The translations under genes were made by a program, and so were the position numbers. A stretch of DNA of 64,000 nucleotides from assembly GCF_000230995.2 (NCBI RefSeq), contig NC_019973.1, positions 62,001-126,000 of the forward strand, written 5' to 3'. This DNA is from Mesorhizobium australicum WSM2073. GTDB taxonomy: Bacteria; Pseudomonadota; Alphaproteobacteria; Rhizobiales; Rhizobiaceae. The notes beneath the pieces are model-generated. The model ran no database searches. It was not told where the DNA came from and saw only the letters and a program-made list of their open reading frames with translations. Shown one piece after another: positions 46,194 to 55,727 of this stretch (position 1 is the stretch's first letter; every line of letters begins with the position of its first letter).

Positions 46194-46793
46194 ATGAAGA
46201 CAACAATACGATTTGCGGTGCTCGCCGCCACTGTTCTGGGCAGCGCCGGCATGGCCTCGGCGAGCTCGATCCCCGGCATGCGCGGGCACGACCATACCGG
46301 CATCACGGTTCCCGACATGAAGCAGGCGGTCGACTTCTTCACCGAGGTCGTCGGCTGCAAGAAGGCGATGTCGTTCGGCCCGTTCGCCGACGACAAGGGC
46401 ACCTTCATGCAGGACCTGCTCGGCGTCGATCCGAAGGCTGTCATCGAGCAGGTCACCATGGTCCGCTGCGGCACGGGATCGAACATCGAGCTGTTCAAAT
46501 ATACCGCGCCCGACCAGAAGGATCTGACAGCGAAAAACAGCGACATTGGCGGTTTTCACATCGCCTTCTATGTCGACGACGTCGCGGCGGCGAAAGCCTA
46601 TCTCGACGCCAAAGGCGTCAAGACCAGATTGGGGCCGCTGCCGGTCAAGGAAGGACCCGCCGCCGGCCAGACCATCCTCTATTTCCAGGCGCCCTGGGGA
46701 TTGCAGCTGGAGGCGATCAGCTATCCCGACGGCATGGCGTACGAGAAGGGTGCCGAAACGGTGCTGTGGAGCCCAAAGAACCCGGAAAAGTGA
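46194..46793 (+). CDS. Exported VOC-superfamily (glyoxalase/dioxygenase-like) protein
   Basis: The 199-residue product has a Sec signal (1-23, ending MASA) and one pair of VOC modules. All four usual metal ligand positions are filled: H34 (HDHTGITV), E99 (NIELFKY), H122 (GGFHIAFYVD) and E173 (LQLEAISYP). VOC enzymes include glyoxalases and extradiol dioxygenases and are usually cytoplasmic, so a periplasmic one at the end of an ABC operon is unusual. GGAGG precedes ATG 46194. A strong terminator follows. Confidence 0.86.
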   Translation: MKTTIRFAVLAATVLGSAGMASASSIPGMRGHDHTGITVPDMKQAVDFFTEVVGCKKAMSFGPFADDKGTFMQDLLGVDPKAVIEQVTMVRCGTGSNIELFKYTAPDQKDLTAKNSDIGGFHIAFYVDDVAAAKAYLDAKGVKTRLGPLPVKEGPAAGQTILYFQAPWGLQLEAISYPDGMAYEKGAETVLWSPKNPEK

Positions 46794-46798
46794 CCCCC

Positions 46799-46836
46799 GG
46801 GCCGCGCGCTTGCGCCGATGCGCGAGCGCGCGGCCC
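46799..46836 (+). terminator. Strong stem-loop terminator after the VOC gene
   Basis: A 17-bp GC-rich stem with a single G-U type mismatch (46799-46815 with 46820-46836) and loop CGAT, followed by GCTATTTT. It begins six bases after the VOC stop and separates the transporter operon from the monooxygenase operon. Confidence 0.85.
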
Positions 46837-46867
46837 GCTATTTTGCATAATCATTTCGGCATAAAAC

Positions 46868-46879
46868 TTTAAGCTTGAA
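46868..46879. promoter_or_regulatory. Shared palindrome, site 2 (TTTAAGCTTGAA)
   Basis: TTTAAGCTTGAA lies 56 bp before the start of the monooxygenase-reductase gene, just after the terminator of the previous operon, where a promoter is expected. The 16-mer around it agrees with site 3 at 13 positions. It fits TTYAAGCWTRAA. Confidence 0.65.
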
Positions 46880-46935
46880 ATATCTTGGCCCCGGCGCGAT
46901 ACTGAACTCCAGCAAGCGAAGAGGAGATCGCACAG

Positions 46936-49230
46936 ATGAAGGTTGCGGTTCTCGGCGGCGGACCAGCCGGCCTTTACTTCGCCATTTCGATGAAGCTTAG
47001 GGACGCCGCGCATGATGTGACGGTGTTCGAGCGCAACCGCGCCGACGACACGTTCGGCTGGGGCGTGGTCCTGTCGGCCGAGACGCTCGACAATCTTGCT
47101 GAGAATGATCCGGTCAGCGCCGTCTGGATCAAGAAGCATTTCGCGTATTGGGACGACATCGCCGTGGTCCATGACGGCGTTCGCACTGTATCCTCAGGCC
47201 ACGGCTTCTGCGGCATCGGCCGCAAGCGGCTCTTGATCCTGTTGCAGCGGCGCGCGCGCGAGCTCGGCGTCAAGCTGATGTTCGAGACCGACATCGCCGA
47301 TCCCCGGCCCTACATGGAAAGCCATGACCTGGTCGTCGCCGCCGACGGGCTGAACTCGAAGGCACGCAACACATTCGTCGACATCTTCAAGCCAGACATC
47401 GACACCCGCAAATGCAAGTTCGTGTGGCTCGGCACTCACCAGAAATTCGACGACGCGTTTACTTTCATTTTCGAAAAGACCGAGCACGGTTGGGTGTGGG
47501 CGCACGCCTACCAGTTCGACAGCGACACCGCGACCTTCATCGTCGAATGCAGCGAACAGACCTGGGCCGCCTTCGGCTTCGGCGCGATGTCGCAGCAGGA
47601 GTCCATCGCGGTGTGCGAGCGCATCTTTGCCAAGCATCTTGGCGGCCACGCGCTGATGACCAACGCCAACCATATCCGTGGCTCGGCCTGGATCAACTTC
47701 CCGCGCGTGCTGTGCGAGCGCTGGTCCTACAAGAATCTGGCGCTGATGGGCGACGCGGCGGCTTCGGCCCATTTCTCGATCGGCTCCGGCACCAAGCTGG
47801 CGCTGGAAAGCGCGGTGGCGCTGGCCGAGTATGTCGAAACCGAACCGGACCTCGACGCCGCCTTCAGCAAGTATGAGGACGCGCGCCGCACCGAGGTGCT
47901 GAAGCTGCAGTCGGCGGCGCGCAATTCGCTGGAATGGTTCGAGGAGGTCGAGCGCTATCTCGGCCTCGATCCGGTGCAGTTCAACTATTCGCTTTTGACC
48001 CGCTCGCAACGCATCAGCCACGAGAATCTGCGGCTGCGCGATGCCGAATGGCTGGGCGGCGCCGAAGAATGGTTCCAGCGCCAGGCGGGTGCCGGTGGCA
48101 ACAGGCTGCGCCGGGCGCCGATGTTCGCGCCGTTCAAGCTGCGCGACATGCGGCTGCTAAACCGCGTCGTTGTCTCGCCGATGGCGCAGTACAAGGCCGT
48201 CGACGGGTGCCCGACGGACTGGCATTTCACCCACTATGCCGAGCGTGCCAAGGGCGGCGCCGGGCTCATCTATATCGAGATGACTTGCGTCAGTCCGGAA
48301 GGGCGCATCACGCCCGGCTGCCCGGGCTTCTACGCGCCTGAACATGAGGCGGCTTGGAAACGGCTGGTCGGCTTCGTCCATACCGAGACCGAAGCGAAGA
48401 TCTGCGCGCAGATCGGCCATTCCGGCGCCAAGGGTTCGACCCGGCTCGGCTGGGAAGGAACAGACGTACCGCTGGCATCAGGCAACTGGCCAGTCATGGC
48501 GGCATCCGCCGTGGCGTGGTCGCCGCAGAATCAGGTGCCGAAGGCGATGGACCGCGCCGACATGGACAGAGTGCGCGACGAGTTCGTGGCTTCGGCGCAG
48601 ATGGCCGATCGCTGCGGCTTCGACATGTTGGAGATCCACGCCGCCCATGGCTATCTCCTGTCGTCCTTCATCACGCCGGTCACCAACCGCCGCACGGACG
48701 CCTATGGCGGTTCGCTGGAAAACCGCATGCGCTATCCCCTCGAGGTTTTCCACGCGGTGCGCGCCGCCTGGCCGGCGCACAAGCCGATCTCGATGCGTAT
48801 TTCTGCCAATGACTGGGTCGGCATCGAAGGCGTGACACCCGCCGACGCGGTCGAGATCGCGCGGCTGTTGCATGAGGCCGGCGTCGACATTTGCGACGTC
48901 TCGGCAGGACAAACTTCGGTGCTGGCAAAGCCGGTCTATGGCCGCATGTTCCAGACGCCGTTTTCCGACCGCATCCGCAACGAGGTCGGCATGGCGACGA
49001 TGGCGGTCGGCAACATCTACGAGCCGGACCATGTCAATTCGATCCTGATGGCCGGCCGCGCCGACCTTGTGGCACTGGCGAGGCCGCATCTCGCCGATCC
49101 GTACTGGACATTGCACGCGGCCGTCACGCTCGGCGACCGCGGAGTCAAATGGCCGGATCCCTATCTGCCCGGCCGCGACCAGCTCTACCGGCTGGCCGAG
49201 CGCGATGCGGCGGCGGGGCTGAAAGTATGA
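46936..49230 (+). CDS. Bifunctional salicylyl-CoA 5-hydroxylase / 2-aminobenzoyl-CoA monooxygenase-reductase
   Basis: The 764-residue protein joins an FAD aromatic-ring monooxygenase ([12 protein letters not shown] at 4-15; [14 protein letters not shown]) with a C-terminal Old-Yellow-Enzyme-like reductase (from about 395; [31 protein letters not shown]). This arrangement is known from 2-aminobenzoyl-CoA monooxygenase/reductase of Azoarcus, which hydroxylates and dearomatises anthraniloyl-CoA, and from salicylyl-CoA 5-hydroxylases. Which CoA thioester is used here cannot be told from sequence; the neighbours favour anthraniloyl-CoA. First gene of a degradation operon. Confidence 0.92.
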   Translation: MKVAVLGGGPAGLYFAISMKLRDAAHDVTVFERNRADDTFGWGVVLSAETLDNLAENDPVSAVWIKKHFAYWDDIAVVHDGVRTVSSGHGFCGIGRKRLLILLQRRARELGVKLMFETDIADPRPYMESHDLVVAADGLNSKARNTFVDIFKPDIDTRKCKFVWLGTHQKFDDAFTFIFEKTEHGWVWAHAYQFDSDTATFIVECSEQTWAAFGFGAMSQQESIAVCERIFAKHLGGHALMTNANHIRGSAWINFPRVLCERWSYKNLALMGDAAASAHFSIGSGTKLALESAVALAEYVETEPDLDAAFSKYEDARRTEVLKLQSAARNSLEWFEEVERYLGLDPVQFNYSLLTRSQRISHENLRLRDAEWLGGAEEWFQRQAGAGGNRLRRAPMFAPFKLRDMRLLNRVVVSPMAQYKAVDGCPTDWHFTHYAERAKGGAGLIYIEMTCVSPEGRITPGCPGFYAPEHEAAWKRLVGFVHTETEAKICAQIGHSGAKGSTRLGWEGTDVPLASGNWPVMAASAVAWSPQNQVPKAMDRADMDRVRDEFVASAQMADRCGFDMLEIHAAHGYLLSSFITPVTNRRTDAYGGSLENRMRYPLEVFHAVRAAWPAHKPISMRISANDWVGIEGVTPADAVEIARLLHEAGVDICDVSAGQTSVLAKPVYGRMFQTPFSDRIRNEVGMATMAVGNIYEPDHVNSILMAGRADLVALARPHLADPYWTLHAAVTLGDRGVKWPDPYLPGRDQLYRLAERDAAAGLKV

Positions 49231-49600
49231 GTGTTTTTCGTTCGCCACGCTGCCCCTCATCCGCCTGCCGGCACCTTCCCGCAGCATGCAGGGGGGCGTC
49301 GCGCATGCATGGTCTTGCACTGCGCTGGTCGACCCCCACTCCGTCTCGGCTTCGCCGATCCACCTCTCCCCCGATCGACGGGGTAGAGGAACGGCGCGAC
49401 CCCTCTGCCGCCGATGCTCGTCTCATGAGGCTCCCTTCCTTTCCCTCCGGAGGGGGGAAAGGTGGCGTTGCGAAGCAACGCCGGATTGGGGGAACCACCT
49501 GGCAACCAAGCATCGGGCCAATCGCCAGTCCCAGAATGTCTGTGCATGTCATGGCTTCGATCTGGCGCAAGAGGCAGCGCCGACCTTCGAGGATTGCCAC
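49231..49600. repeat. Intergenic region built of repeat fragments
   Basis: The 370-bp gap contains no gene I can support. A 31-bp stretch at 49248-49278 is identical to the left arm of the inverted repeat at 59100-59130. Further on, CCTTTCCCTCCGG/AGGGGGGAAAGG forms a hairpin, and GGCGTTGC/GCAACGCC (49464-49471, 49475-49482) a perfect one. These look like mosaic remains of dispersed rhizobial repeats within an operon. Confidence 0.7.
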
Positions 49601-50359
49601 ATGATCGCGGGCAAGCACGCACTGGTCACCGGCGGCGGCTCCGGCGTCGGCCGGGCAATCGCCCTGGAACTGGCCGGCGCCGGCGTTGATGTGACCATCT
49701 GCGGCCGGCGGGAAACGGAGCTCGCAAAGGTCGCGGGTCAAAGCGGCCGCATCTTCGGCATTGCCGCCGATGTCACGAGCGAGACCGAAACGGCGGCGCT
49801 CTACGCGCAGGCTGAAGCCGCGCGCGGGCCGTTCGATATCGTCATTGCCAATGCCGGCATGGCCGGCAGCACGCCGGCGCACAAGATCCCGCTGGCCGAC
49901 TGGCAGCGGACGCTCGACGTCAATCTGACCGGCGCCTTCCTGACGGTGAAACCGGCGCTGGCCGGCATGGCCGCGCGCAAGGCAGGCCGCATCGTGTTCA
50001 TCGCCTCCACGGCAGGTCTGAAGGGCTACGCCTATGTCGCGCCCTACGTCGCGGCCAAGCATGGCGTCGTCGGCCTGATGCGGGCGCTGGCCGCCGAGAC
50101 GGCGAAATCCGGTGTCACCGTCAACGCCGTGTGCCCAGGCTTCGTCGAGACCGACATGCTGGAGGAGTCCATCCAGCGCATCGTCGAAAAGACCGGCCGC
50201 TCGGCAGAACAGGCGCGGGCCAGTCTTGCCTCGACCAATCCGCAAGGCCGTTTCATCCAGCCGCGGGAAATTGCCGAAGCCGTGCTTTGGCTTTGTGGCG
50301 ACGCGGCGCAATCGATCACCGGACAGGCGATTTCGATCTCGGGAGGTGAAACATGGTAG
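49601..50359 (+). CDS. Short-chain dehydrogenase/reductase
   Basis: The 252-residue SDR has the cofactor site TGGGSGVG (10-17), NAG (84-86) and the catalytic S136, Y149, K153 (YVAAK). It likely oxidises a 3-hydroxyacyl-CoA or a ring alcohol formed after dearomatisation. The open frame runs far upstream through repeat DNA; ATG 49601 gives a standard length. Its stop overlaps the MarR start by seven bases. Confidence 0.9.
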   Translation: MIAGKHALVTGGGSGVGRAIALELAGAGVDVTICGRRETELAKVAGQSGRIFGIAADVTSETETAALYAQAEAARGPFDIVIANAGMAGSTPAHKIPLADWQRTLDVNLTGAFLTVKPALAGMAARKAGRIVFIASTAGLKGYAYVAPYVAAKHGVVGLMRALAAETAKSGVTVNAVCPGFVETDMLEESIQRIVEKTGRSAEQARASLASTNPQGRFIQPREIAEAVLWLCGDAAQSITGQAISISGGETW

Positions 50360-50823
50360 CCGGCCCCCTGCCCCTGCCATCGGGACCCGGCAAGGACCGC
50401 TTGCGTCTGTGGATCAGGCTGCTGCGCGCCTCGCGCACGATCGAGGCCGAACTGCGCGAGCGCCTGAAGAAGGAATTCGACACGACGTTGCCGCGTTTCG
50501 ACGTCATGGCAGCACTTTACCGCGCGCCGGAGGGCATGCTGATGAGCGACCTGTCGCGCTTCCTGCTGGTGTCCAACGGCAATGTCACCGGTATTGTCGA
50601 CCGGCTGGTTTCGGAAGGGCTGGTGGCGCGCGCGCGCCGCAATGGCGACCGCCGCACCTCGATGGTTCGGCTGACCGAGGAAGGTACGAAGTCCTTTGCC
50701 ATCATCGCCGCCGCGCATGAGGGCTGGATCGGCGAATTGCTGGGCAAGGTCAGCGAGGAGGATGCGCGCCGGCTGACCGGCATGCTGACCTCGTTCCGCA
50801 GCAACTGGGAGGGACGCGAATGA
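50353..50823 (+). CDS. MarR family transcriptional regulator (second copy)
   Basis: The 156-residue protein has a MarR winged helix: [20 protein letters not shown] and the wing [17 protein letters not shown]. It overlaps both the SDR stop and the enoyl-CoA hydratase start, so it is part of the degradation operon. Such regulators commonly sense an aromatic CoA thioester. It differs clearly in sequence from the MarR at 36144, so they are separate regulators. Confidence 0.9.
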   Translation: MVAGPLPLPSGPGKDRLRLWIRLLRASRTIEAELRERLKKEFDTTLPRFDVMAALYRAPEGMLMSDLSRFLLVSNGNVTGIVDRLVSEGLVARARRNGDRRTSMVRLTEEGTKSFAIIAAAHEGWIGELLGKVSEEDARRLTGMLTSFRSNWEGRE

Positions 50824-51632
50824 CCGCAATGGCCGGCCTCAAGCCGACGCATTTCCTGTGGGAGGTCGAGGGCAGGATCGCCAAGGTCCGGCTTGACCGG
50901 CCGGAGCGCAAGAACCCGCTGACCTTCGACAGCTATGCCGAGCTGCGCGACACGTTCCGCGATCTCGTCTATGCTAACGACGTCGACGCCGTGGTGTTCC
51001 TCTCCAATGGCGGCAATTTCTGCTCCGGCGGCGATGTCCACGACATTATCGGTCCGCTGGTCAAGATGGACATGAAGCAGCTCTTGGCCTTCACCCGCAT
51101 GACCGGCGATTTCGTCAAGGCGATGCTGAATTGCGGCAAGCCGATCATCGCCGCGGTCGACGGCGTGGCGGTCGGCGCCGGCGCCATCATCGCCATGAGT
51201 TCGGATATCCGCATCGCCACGCCGGAAGCCAAGACGGCGTTTCTGTTCACCCGGGTCGGCCTTGCCGGCTGCGACATGGGCGCCTGCGCGATCCTGCCGC
51301 GCATCATCGGCCAGGGCCGCGCCGCCGAACTGCTCTACACCGGCCGAACCATGACAGCGACGGAAGGCGAGCGCTGGGGGTTCTATAACAGGCTGGTAGC
51401 GGCAGACGTACTTGAGGCCGACGCGCTCGACATGGCCGCCCGCATCGTCTCCGGCCCGACCTTCGCCCACGGCATCACCAAGACGCAGCTCAACCAGGAA
51501 TGGTCGATGGGCCTCGATCAGGCGATCGAGGCGGAAGCACAGGCGCAGGCGATCTGCATGCAGACGCGCGATTTCGAACGGGCGTATCGGGCTTTCGTGG
51601 CCAAGGAAAAGCCGGTGTTCGAGGGGAATTGA
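50820..51632 (+). CDS. Enoyl-CoA hydratase/isomerase family protein
   Basis: The 270-residue crotonase-fold enzyme has the oxyanion-hole motif [14 protein letters not shown] and [16 protein letters not shown], then [18 protein letters not shown]. It should hydrate or hydrolytically open a ring-derived enoyl-CoA. Translation is coupled to the MarR gene (ATGA). A 46-bp perfect inverted repeat follows before the next gene. Confidence 0.92.
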   Translation: MTAMAGLKPTHFLWEVEGRIAKVRLDRPERKNPLTFDSYAELRDTFRDLVYANDVDAVVFLSNGGNFCSGGDVHDIIGPLVKMDMKQLLAFTRMTGDFVKAMLNCGKPIIAAVDGVAVGAGAIIAMSSDIRIATPEAKTAFLFTRVGLAGCDMGACAILPRIIGQGRAAELLYTGRTMTATEGERWGFYNRLVAADVLEADALDMAARIVSGPTFAHGITKTQLNQEWSMGLDQAIEAEAQAQAICMQTRDFERAYRAFVAKEKPVFEGN

Positions 51633-51651
51633 GGATGGCTTGTTGCCTAGG

Positions 51652-51809
51652 CACCCCCCTCTGGCCTGCCGGCCATCTCCCCCGCAAGGGGGGAGATCAG
51701 ATGTCACTCTGGCTTTCGCCAATTACCAGCTCTGAGGAAGGGGCGGCATCGGTGAAACCGCTAATCTCCCCCCTTGCGGGGGAGATGGCCGGCAGGCCAG
51801 AGGGGGGTG
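51652..51809. repeat. Perfect 46-bp inverted repeat within the operon
   Basis: The arm at 51652-51697 is the exact reverse complement of 51764-51809, with 66 bp between. Each arm also contains a smaller palindrome (ATCTCCCCC/GGGGGGAGAT). It begins 20 bp after the enoyl-CoA hydratase stop and ends 31 bp before the acyl-CoA dehydrogenase start. On RNA it would form a very stable structure between two genes. It looks like a dispersed palindromic repeat. Confidence 0.9.
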
Positions 51810-51839
51810 TGACGGAACGAGGCGTAACGGGAGATATCC

Positions 51840-52988
51840 ATGCCTGACCGCTCCTTCCTCAACTGGCCCTTCTTCGAAAGCCGCCATCGCGAACTCGCCG
51901 GGCATCTGGACGCCTGGTGCGCGAAAAACCTGCCGGTTGACCACCACGACGTCGACGCCGCCTGCCGCGAGCTGGTCGCGAAACTGGGCAGGGACGGCTG
52001 GCTGAAGCCGACGGCGCTCGATACGGACAACCCCGCACCACTCGACGTGCGCGCCCTGTGCATCACGCGCGAGACGCTGGCCCGCCACGATGGCCTCGCC
52101 GATTTCGCTTTCGCCATGCAAGGTCTCGGCACCGGCGCGCTCAGCCTGTTCGGCACGTCGGAGCAGCAGCAATGGCTTGCGAGGACACGCGCCGGCAAGG
52201 CGATATCAGCCTTCGCCCTATCGGAACCGCGTTCGGGATCTGATGTCGCCAACATGGAGATGGCGGCGACCCGTGACGGCGACAGCTATGTTCTCACGGG
52301 CGAAAAAACCTGGATATCGAATGGCGGCATTGCGGACATCTATGTCGTCTTCGCCCGCACCGGCGAGGCGCCCGGAGCCAAGGGGCTCTCTGCCTTCCTG
52401 GTGCCGGGCGATGCAAAGGGGCTCGGTATCGCCGAACGCCTGGAAGTGATCGCGCCGCATCCACTGGCGCGCTTGTCTTTCGACGGGGTGCGGTTGCCCG
52501 CCTCGGCCCTGATCGGCAAGCCTGGCGACGGTTTCCGCATCGCCATGTCGGTGCTCGACGTGTTCCGCTCGACCGTCGGCGCTGCGGCACTCGGCTTTGC
52601 CCGCCGCGCGCTCGATGAAAGCATCAAGCGGGTGGCCGAGCGCAAACTGTTCGGCGCGCCGATGGCCGAACTGCAGATGGTGCAGGGACACATTGCCGAC
52701 ATGGCGCTCGACGTCGATGCGGCGGCGCTTTTGGTCTATCGCGCCGCATGGACCAAGGACATGGGTGCGGCGCGGGTGACGCGCGAGGCGGCGATGGCCA
52801 AACTGTTCGCCACCGACAAGGCGCAGGAGGTGATCGACAAAGCGGTGCAGCTGCATGGCGGCGATGGTGTCCGCAAGGGCCATGTCGTCGAGAGCCTGTA
52901 TCGCGAGATCCGCGCGCTGCGAATCTACGAGGGCGCATCGGACGTGCAGAAGGTTGTGATCGCACGGCAAGTAATGGGCGCGGCCTGA
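51840..52988 (+). CDS. Acyl-CoA dehydrogenase
   Basis: The 382-residue flavoenzyme has the signatures [12 protein letters not shown] and the catalytic glutamate E364 in [10 protein letters not shown], with [12 protein letters not shown] nearby. It should oxidise a ring-derived or opened acyl-CoA. GGGAGA lies upstream of ATG 51840. It follows the inverted repeat, so its expression may be uncoupled from the upstream genes. Confidence 0.93.
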   Translation: MPDRSFLNWPFFESRHRELAGHLDAWCAKNLPVDHHDVDAACRELVAKLGRDGWLKPTALDTDNPAPLDVRALCITRETLARHDGLADFAFAMQGLGTGALSLFGTSEQQQWLARTRAGKAISAFALSEPRSGSDVANMEMAATRDGDSYVLTGEKTWISNGGIADIYVVFARTGEAPGAKGLSAFLVPGDAKGLGIAERLEVIAPHPLARLSFDGVRLPASALIGKPGDGFRIAMSVLDVFRSTVGAAALGFARRALDESIKRVAERKLFGAPMAELQMVQGHIADMALDVDAAALLVYRAAWTKDMGAARVTREAAMAKLFATDKAQEVIDKAVQLHGGDGVRKGHVVESLYREIRALRIYEGASDVQKVVIARQVMGAA

Positions 52989-53064
52989 ACAGGTCGTGAC
53001 CACGGACTGAAATGTTTTCGAGACGGATATTGCGGACCCGATATTGGACAGGCGGAGAGACGAC

Positions 53065-53460
53065 ATGCACGAGATCCTGCAGCCGGAAGGCTGGGCAAAA
53101 CCGGTCGGCTACGCCAATGGCGTGGCCGCGCGCGGCAGGCTCGTCTTCGTCGGCGGACAGGTCGGCTGGAACGGGCAATGCCAGTTCGAGACCGACGATT
53201 TCGCCGGCCAGGTGCGGCAGACGCTTCAGAACATCGTCGCGGTGCTGGCCGAGGCCGGCGCGGAGCCACGGCACATCACCTCGATGATCTGGTATTTTAC
53301 CGACAAGGCCGAATATCTCGGCAACCTCAAGGGGATCGGCGAGGCCTATCGCGAGGTGATCGGCCGGCATTTTCCAGCGATGGCCGCCATGCAGGTGGTG
53401 GCGCTGGTCGAGGACCGCGCCAAGGTAGAGATCCAGGCGACCGCCGTTATTCCGGAATAA
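53065..53460 (+). CDS. RidA family protein (enamine/imine deaminase)
   Basis: The 131-residue protein has the RidA pattern: PVGYANGVAARGRLVFVGGQ, QTLQNIVAVLAEAG and a C-terminal KVEIQATAVIPE. RidA-type enzymes hydrolyse enamines and imines, releasing ammonia. The known product of 2-aminobenzoyl-CoA monooxygenase/reductase still carries the amino group on a double bond, so this gene could deaminate that intermediate (inference). ATG 53065 follows GGCGGAGAGA. Confidence 0.88.
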   Translation: MHEILQPEGWAKPVGYANGVAARGRLVFVGGQVGWNGQCQFETDDFAGQVRQTLQNIVAVLAEAGAEPRHITSMIWYFTDKAEYLGNLKGIGEAYREVIGRHFPAMAAMQVVALVEDRAKVEIQATAVIPE

Positions 53461-53473
53461 ACGCCCATCGCTT

Positions 53474-53655
53474 CGTCATCCTGGGGCGAAGCAAGGAGCG
53501 CAGCGACGCGGCGCAGACCCCAGGATCCATGCCGTGAAATCAAAGCGTTGCAGCGGTCCGGAATTCTGCTCCGCCGCACTCCGTCGCTAAGATCGCGGCA
53601 TGGATCCCAGGGTCTCCGCGACGGAGCTTCGCTCCTGCTCCGCCCAGGGATGACG
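53474..53655. repeat. Imperfect 60-bp inverted repeat between convergent genes
   Basis: The arm at 53474-53533 (starting CGTCATCCTGGGGCGAAGC) and that at 53597-53655 are imperfect reverse complements. I recognise the sequence type as a common intergenic repeat in Mesorhizobium-like genomes. It fills the gap between the RidA gene and the oppositely oriented luciferase-like gene and may terminate both. Confidence 0.75.
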
Positions 53656-53702
53656 ACGTTGAAATCCTGGCTAGGCCACCGATCATCCCCTTGGCATCGC
53701 TG

Positions 53703-54794
53703 CTACCCGCGAAGCCCGGCCTGCCTGAGCAACGGCAGTACGTGGTCGCAGAAATAGGGCAGCTCCTGCGTGTAGTTGACGAAGGACAGGGCGATGCCTT
53801 GATAGCCGTGCTCCGCAATGGCGGCCATTTCGGCGACGATCGTCTGCGGCGTTCCAACCAGCGGATAGGTGCCGGCGCCGCCGGCGAAACGCTGCCGGTA
53901 GCGGTCATAGGCATGCGGGTCGTGCGACTGCGAGAATTCCTTCTTGCCGGCCATATGCGCATCGACCGCCTCGTGATCGGCCAGATCGACGGCATATCTG
54001 TTGTAATAGGCCTGCGCCTCTTCCATGGTCGGACGGCAGACGACATGGGCCACGGTGTAGACGCCGACCTGCCGGCCAACCTTGTCGGCTCGCTCGCTGA
54101 TGTCGGCGACATGCTTGCCGGCATCGGCCATCTCGGAAAAGGTCGTGAACAGGTAGTCGCAATGGGCCGCGGCGAAATCGCGGCCGGGGCCGCCGAAAGC
54201 GGCGTTCATGGTCACGGGGCGCGGAACCTGCAGGCTGGCCGGCCGGCTGACCGCCTCCTTGAGGTGATAATAGGTGCCTTCGTAGTCCAGCGGCTCCGCC
54301 GATGCATAGAGCTTCTCGAGGATCTCGATCCATTCGGCCGCCTGGTCGTAGCCCTTCTCGACCAGCGGCGTGCCGAACATGCCGAATTCCTTCGGGTTCC
54401 AGCCGCAGACGATGTTCAGGCCGGCCCGGCCTTGGCTGATGTGATCGACCGTCGCCAGCGCCTTGGCGGCATAGAGCGGATGCACCAGCGGCACGTGCAC
54501 GGTCATGAACAGGCCGATCCGGTCGGTGGCCATGCTGAGTGCCGCCGCCCAGGTGAAGGTCTCGAAGGACCGCTCGCGCACCTTGTTGCGGCCGCCAAAG
54601 CCACGCCAGCGCGCGATCGGCAACATGAACTCCAGCCCGGCGCGATCGGCGATCCGGGCGGCCGTTAGATTGTCCTGCCAGCTCGCCGTCCAGCGTTCCG
54701 GCACATCCGATATGGCAAGGCCGCCATCGGCGTTGGTCGAGAAAACGCCAAGCTTCAGTTTGTTGGAGCCGTGCAGCGGATGTGCTTTGTTCAT
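53703..54794 (-). CDS. LLM class flavin-dependent monooxygenase
   Basis: The 363-residue protein has the luciferase-like pattern: LKLGVFSTNADGGLAIS, HPLYAAKALATVDHISQGR and NIVCGWNPKEFGMFG, nearest to the alkanesulfonate/pyrimidine (RutA-like) monooxygenase group that uses reduced FMN. The substrate is unknown. GGGAGG lies before ATG 54794; the open frame upstream runs into the divergent promoter. It shares a 121-bp promoter region and an operator palindrome with the aldolase gene. Confidence 0.9.
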   Translation of the reverse strand: MNKAHPLHGSNKLKLGVFSTNADGGLAISDVPERWTASWQDNLTAARIADRAGLEFMLPIARWRGFGGRNKVRERSFETFTWAAALSMATDRIGLFMTVHVPLVHPLYAAKALATVDHISQGRAGLNIVCGWNPKEFGMFGTPLVEKGYDQAAEWIEILEKLYASAEPLDYEGTYYHLKEAVSRPASLQVPRPVTMNAAFGGPGRDFAAAHCDYLFTTFSEMADAGKHVADISERADKVGRQVGVYTVAHVVCRPTMEEAQAYYNRYAVDLADHEAVDAHMAGKKEFSQSHDPHAYDRYRQRFAGGAGTYPLVGTPQTIVAEMAAIAEHGYQGIALSFVNYTQELPYFCDHVLPLLRQAGLRG

Positions 54795-54842
54795 GTCGCG
54801 ACCTCCCGGCGAAGATCGCACGCTACGGCTCCGCGAAAATAT

Positions 54843-54854
54843 TTCAAGCATGAA
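54843..54854. promoter_or_regulatory. Shared palindrome, site 3 (TTCAAGCATGAA)
   Basis: ATTTCA and TGAAAT form perfect six-base arms around AGCA (54841-54856). The site is 48 bp from the luciferase-like gene start and 61 bp from the aldolase start, in the only stretch between the two divergent genes, so one protein bound here could control both. Confidence 0.7.
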
Positions 54855-54915
54855 ATAGCTTCGCCCTGCGCCTGTTTGTCGATATGAATTTGGCGGGATG
54901 AGAAAAGGACTAGGC

Positions 54916-55692
54916 ATGAGCGAGTTCCGCCAGAATTGCACCGGCAAGGCCAACCTCGTCGGCTCCTTCGCTGCCATTCCTCACCCCGTCGCGGTCGAAG
55001 TGATGGCGCTGTCCGGCCTCGACTTCCTCTGCATCGACTGGGAGCATGCCCAGATCTCACGCGACATCATCGAGACCATGGTGCGCGCCGCCGATGTCCA
55101 CCGCGTGCCGGCGATGGTGCGCGTTCCTGGTCACGCGCCCGAAGCCATCCAGGCGGCGCTGGACAGCGGCGCGCAAGGCGTGCTGGTGCCACGCGTCTCG
55201 ACACCGGCACAGGCGGCAATGGCCGTGAAAGCATCCCGCTATCCGCCACGGGGCGAGCGCGGCGTCGGACCCGGTCGCGCGGCCGGTTATGGCTATCGCA
55301 TTCCCGAATATCTAGCCGGCGCCAATGACCGGATCGTCGTGGCGGTCCAGGTCGAGACTTCAGAGGGATTGGCCAACATCGAGGCGATCGCTGATGTCGA
55401 CGGCGTCGACGTGATCTTCGTCGGCCCCGGCGATCTCTCCGTGTCGATCGATGCGATCGGACCGAAGGGCGCCGACAAGCTCACGGACGCGATCCGCAGG
55501 ATCGTCGGCGTGACGATCGCGCACGACAAGACCTCCGGCATATTCTGCGCCAGCCCGCAGGCCATCGGCCAATGGGCGGCAATCGGCGCCAGCTTCTTCG
55601 TCCTGGCCAGCGACACAATGTACCTGGGTGCGGGCGCCGCGGCCAATTATGCCGCCGCCCGGGCCGAACTGGCGCGGGAGGACCCGCGCTAG
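54916..55692 (+). CDS. HpcH/HpaI family aldolase
   Basis: The 258-residue protein has the class II pyruvate-aldolase pattern: LDFLCIDWEHAQ, GVLVPRVSTPAQA, RGVGPGRAAGYG and VQVETSEGLANIEAI, VDVIFVGPGDLS. It cleaves or forms 2-keto-4-hydroxy acids with a divalent metal, releasing pyruvate from ring-cleavage products in many pathways. ATG 54916 is preceded by AAGGA and preferred to ATG 54898. Confidence 0.92.
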   Translation: MSEFRQNCTGKANLVGSFAAIPHPVAVEVMALSGLDFLCIDWEHAQISRDIIETMVRAADVHRVPAMVRVPGHAPEAIQAALDSGAQGVLVPRVSTPAQAAMAVKASRYPPRGERGVGPGRAAGYGYRIPEYLAGANDRIVVAVQVETSEGLANIEAIADVDGVDVIFVGPGDLSVSIDAIGPKGADKLTDAIRRIVGVTIAHDKTSGIFCASPQAIGQWAAIGASFFVLASDTMYLGAGAAANYAAARAELAREDPR

Positions 55693-55727
55693 CGCTGGGT
55701 TGCACAAGCGATCAAGCCAGGAAACTT

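Noticed and set aside
51652..51809. Possible insertion sequence with terminal inverted repeats
   Set aside because: The 66 bp between the arms encode nothing and no transposase is near; a miniature palindromic repeat fits better.
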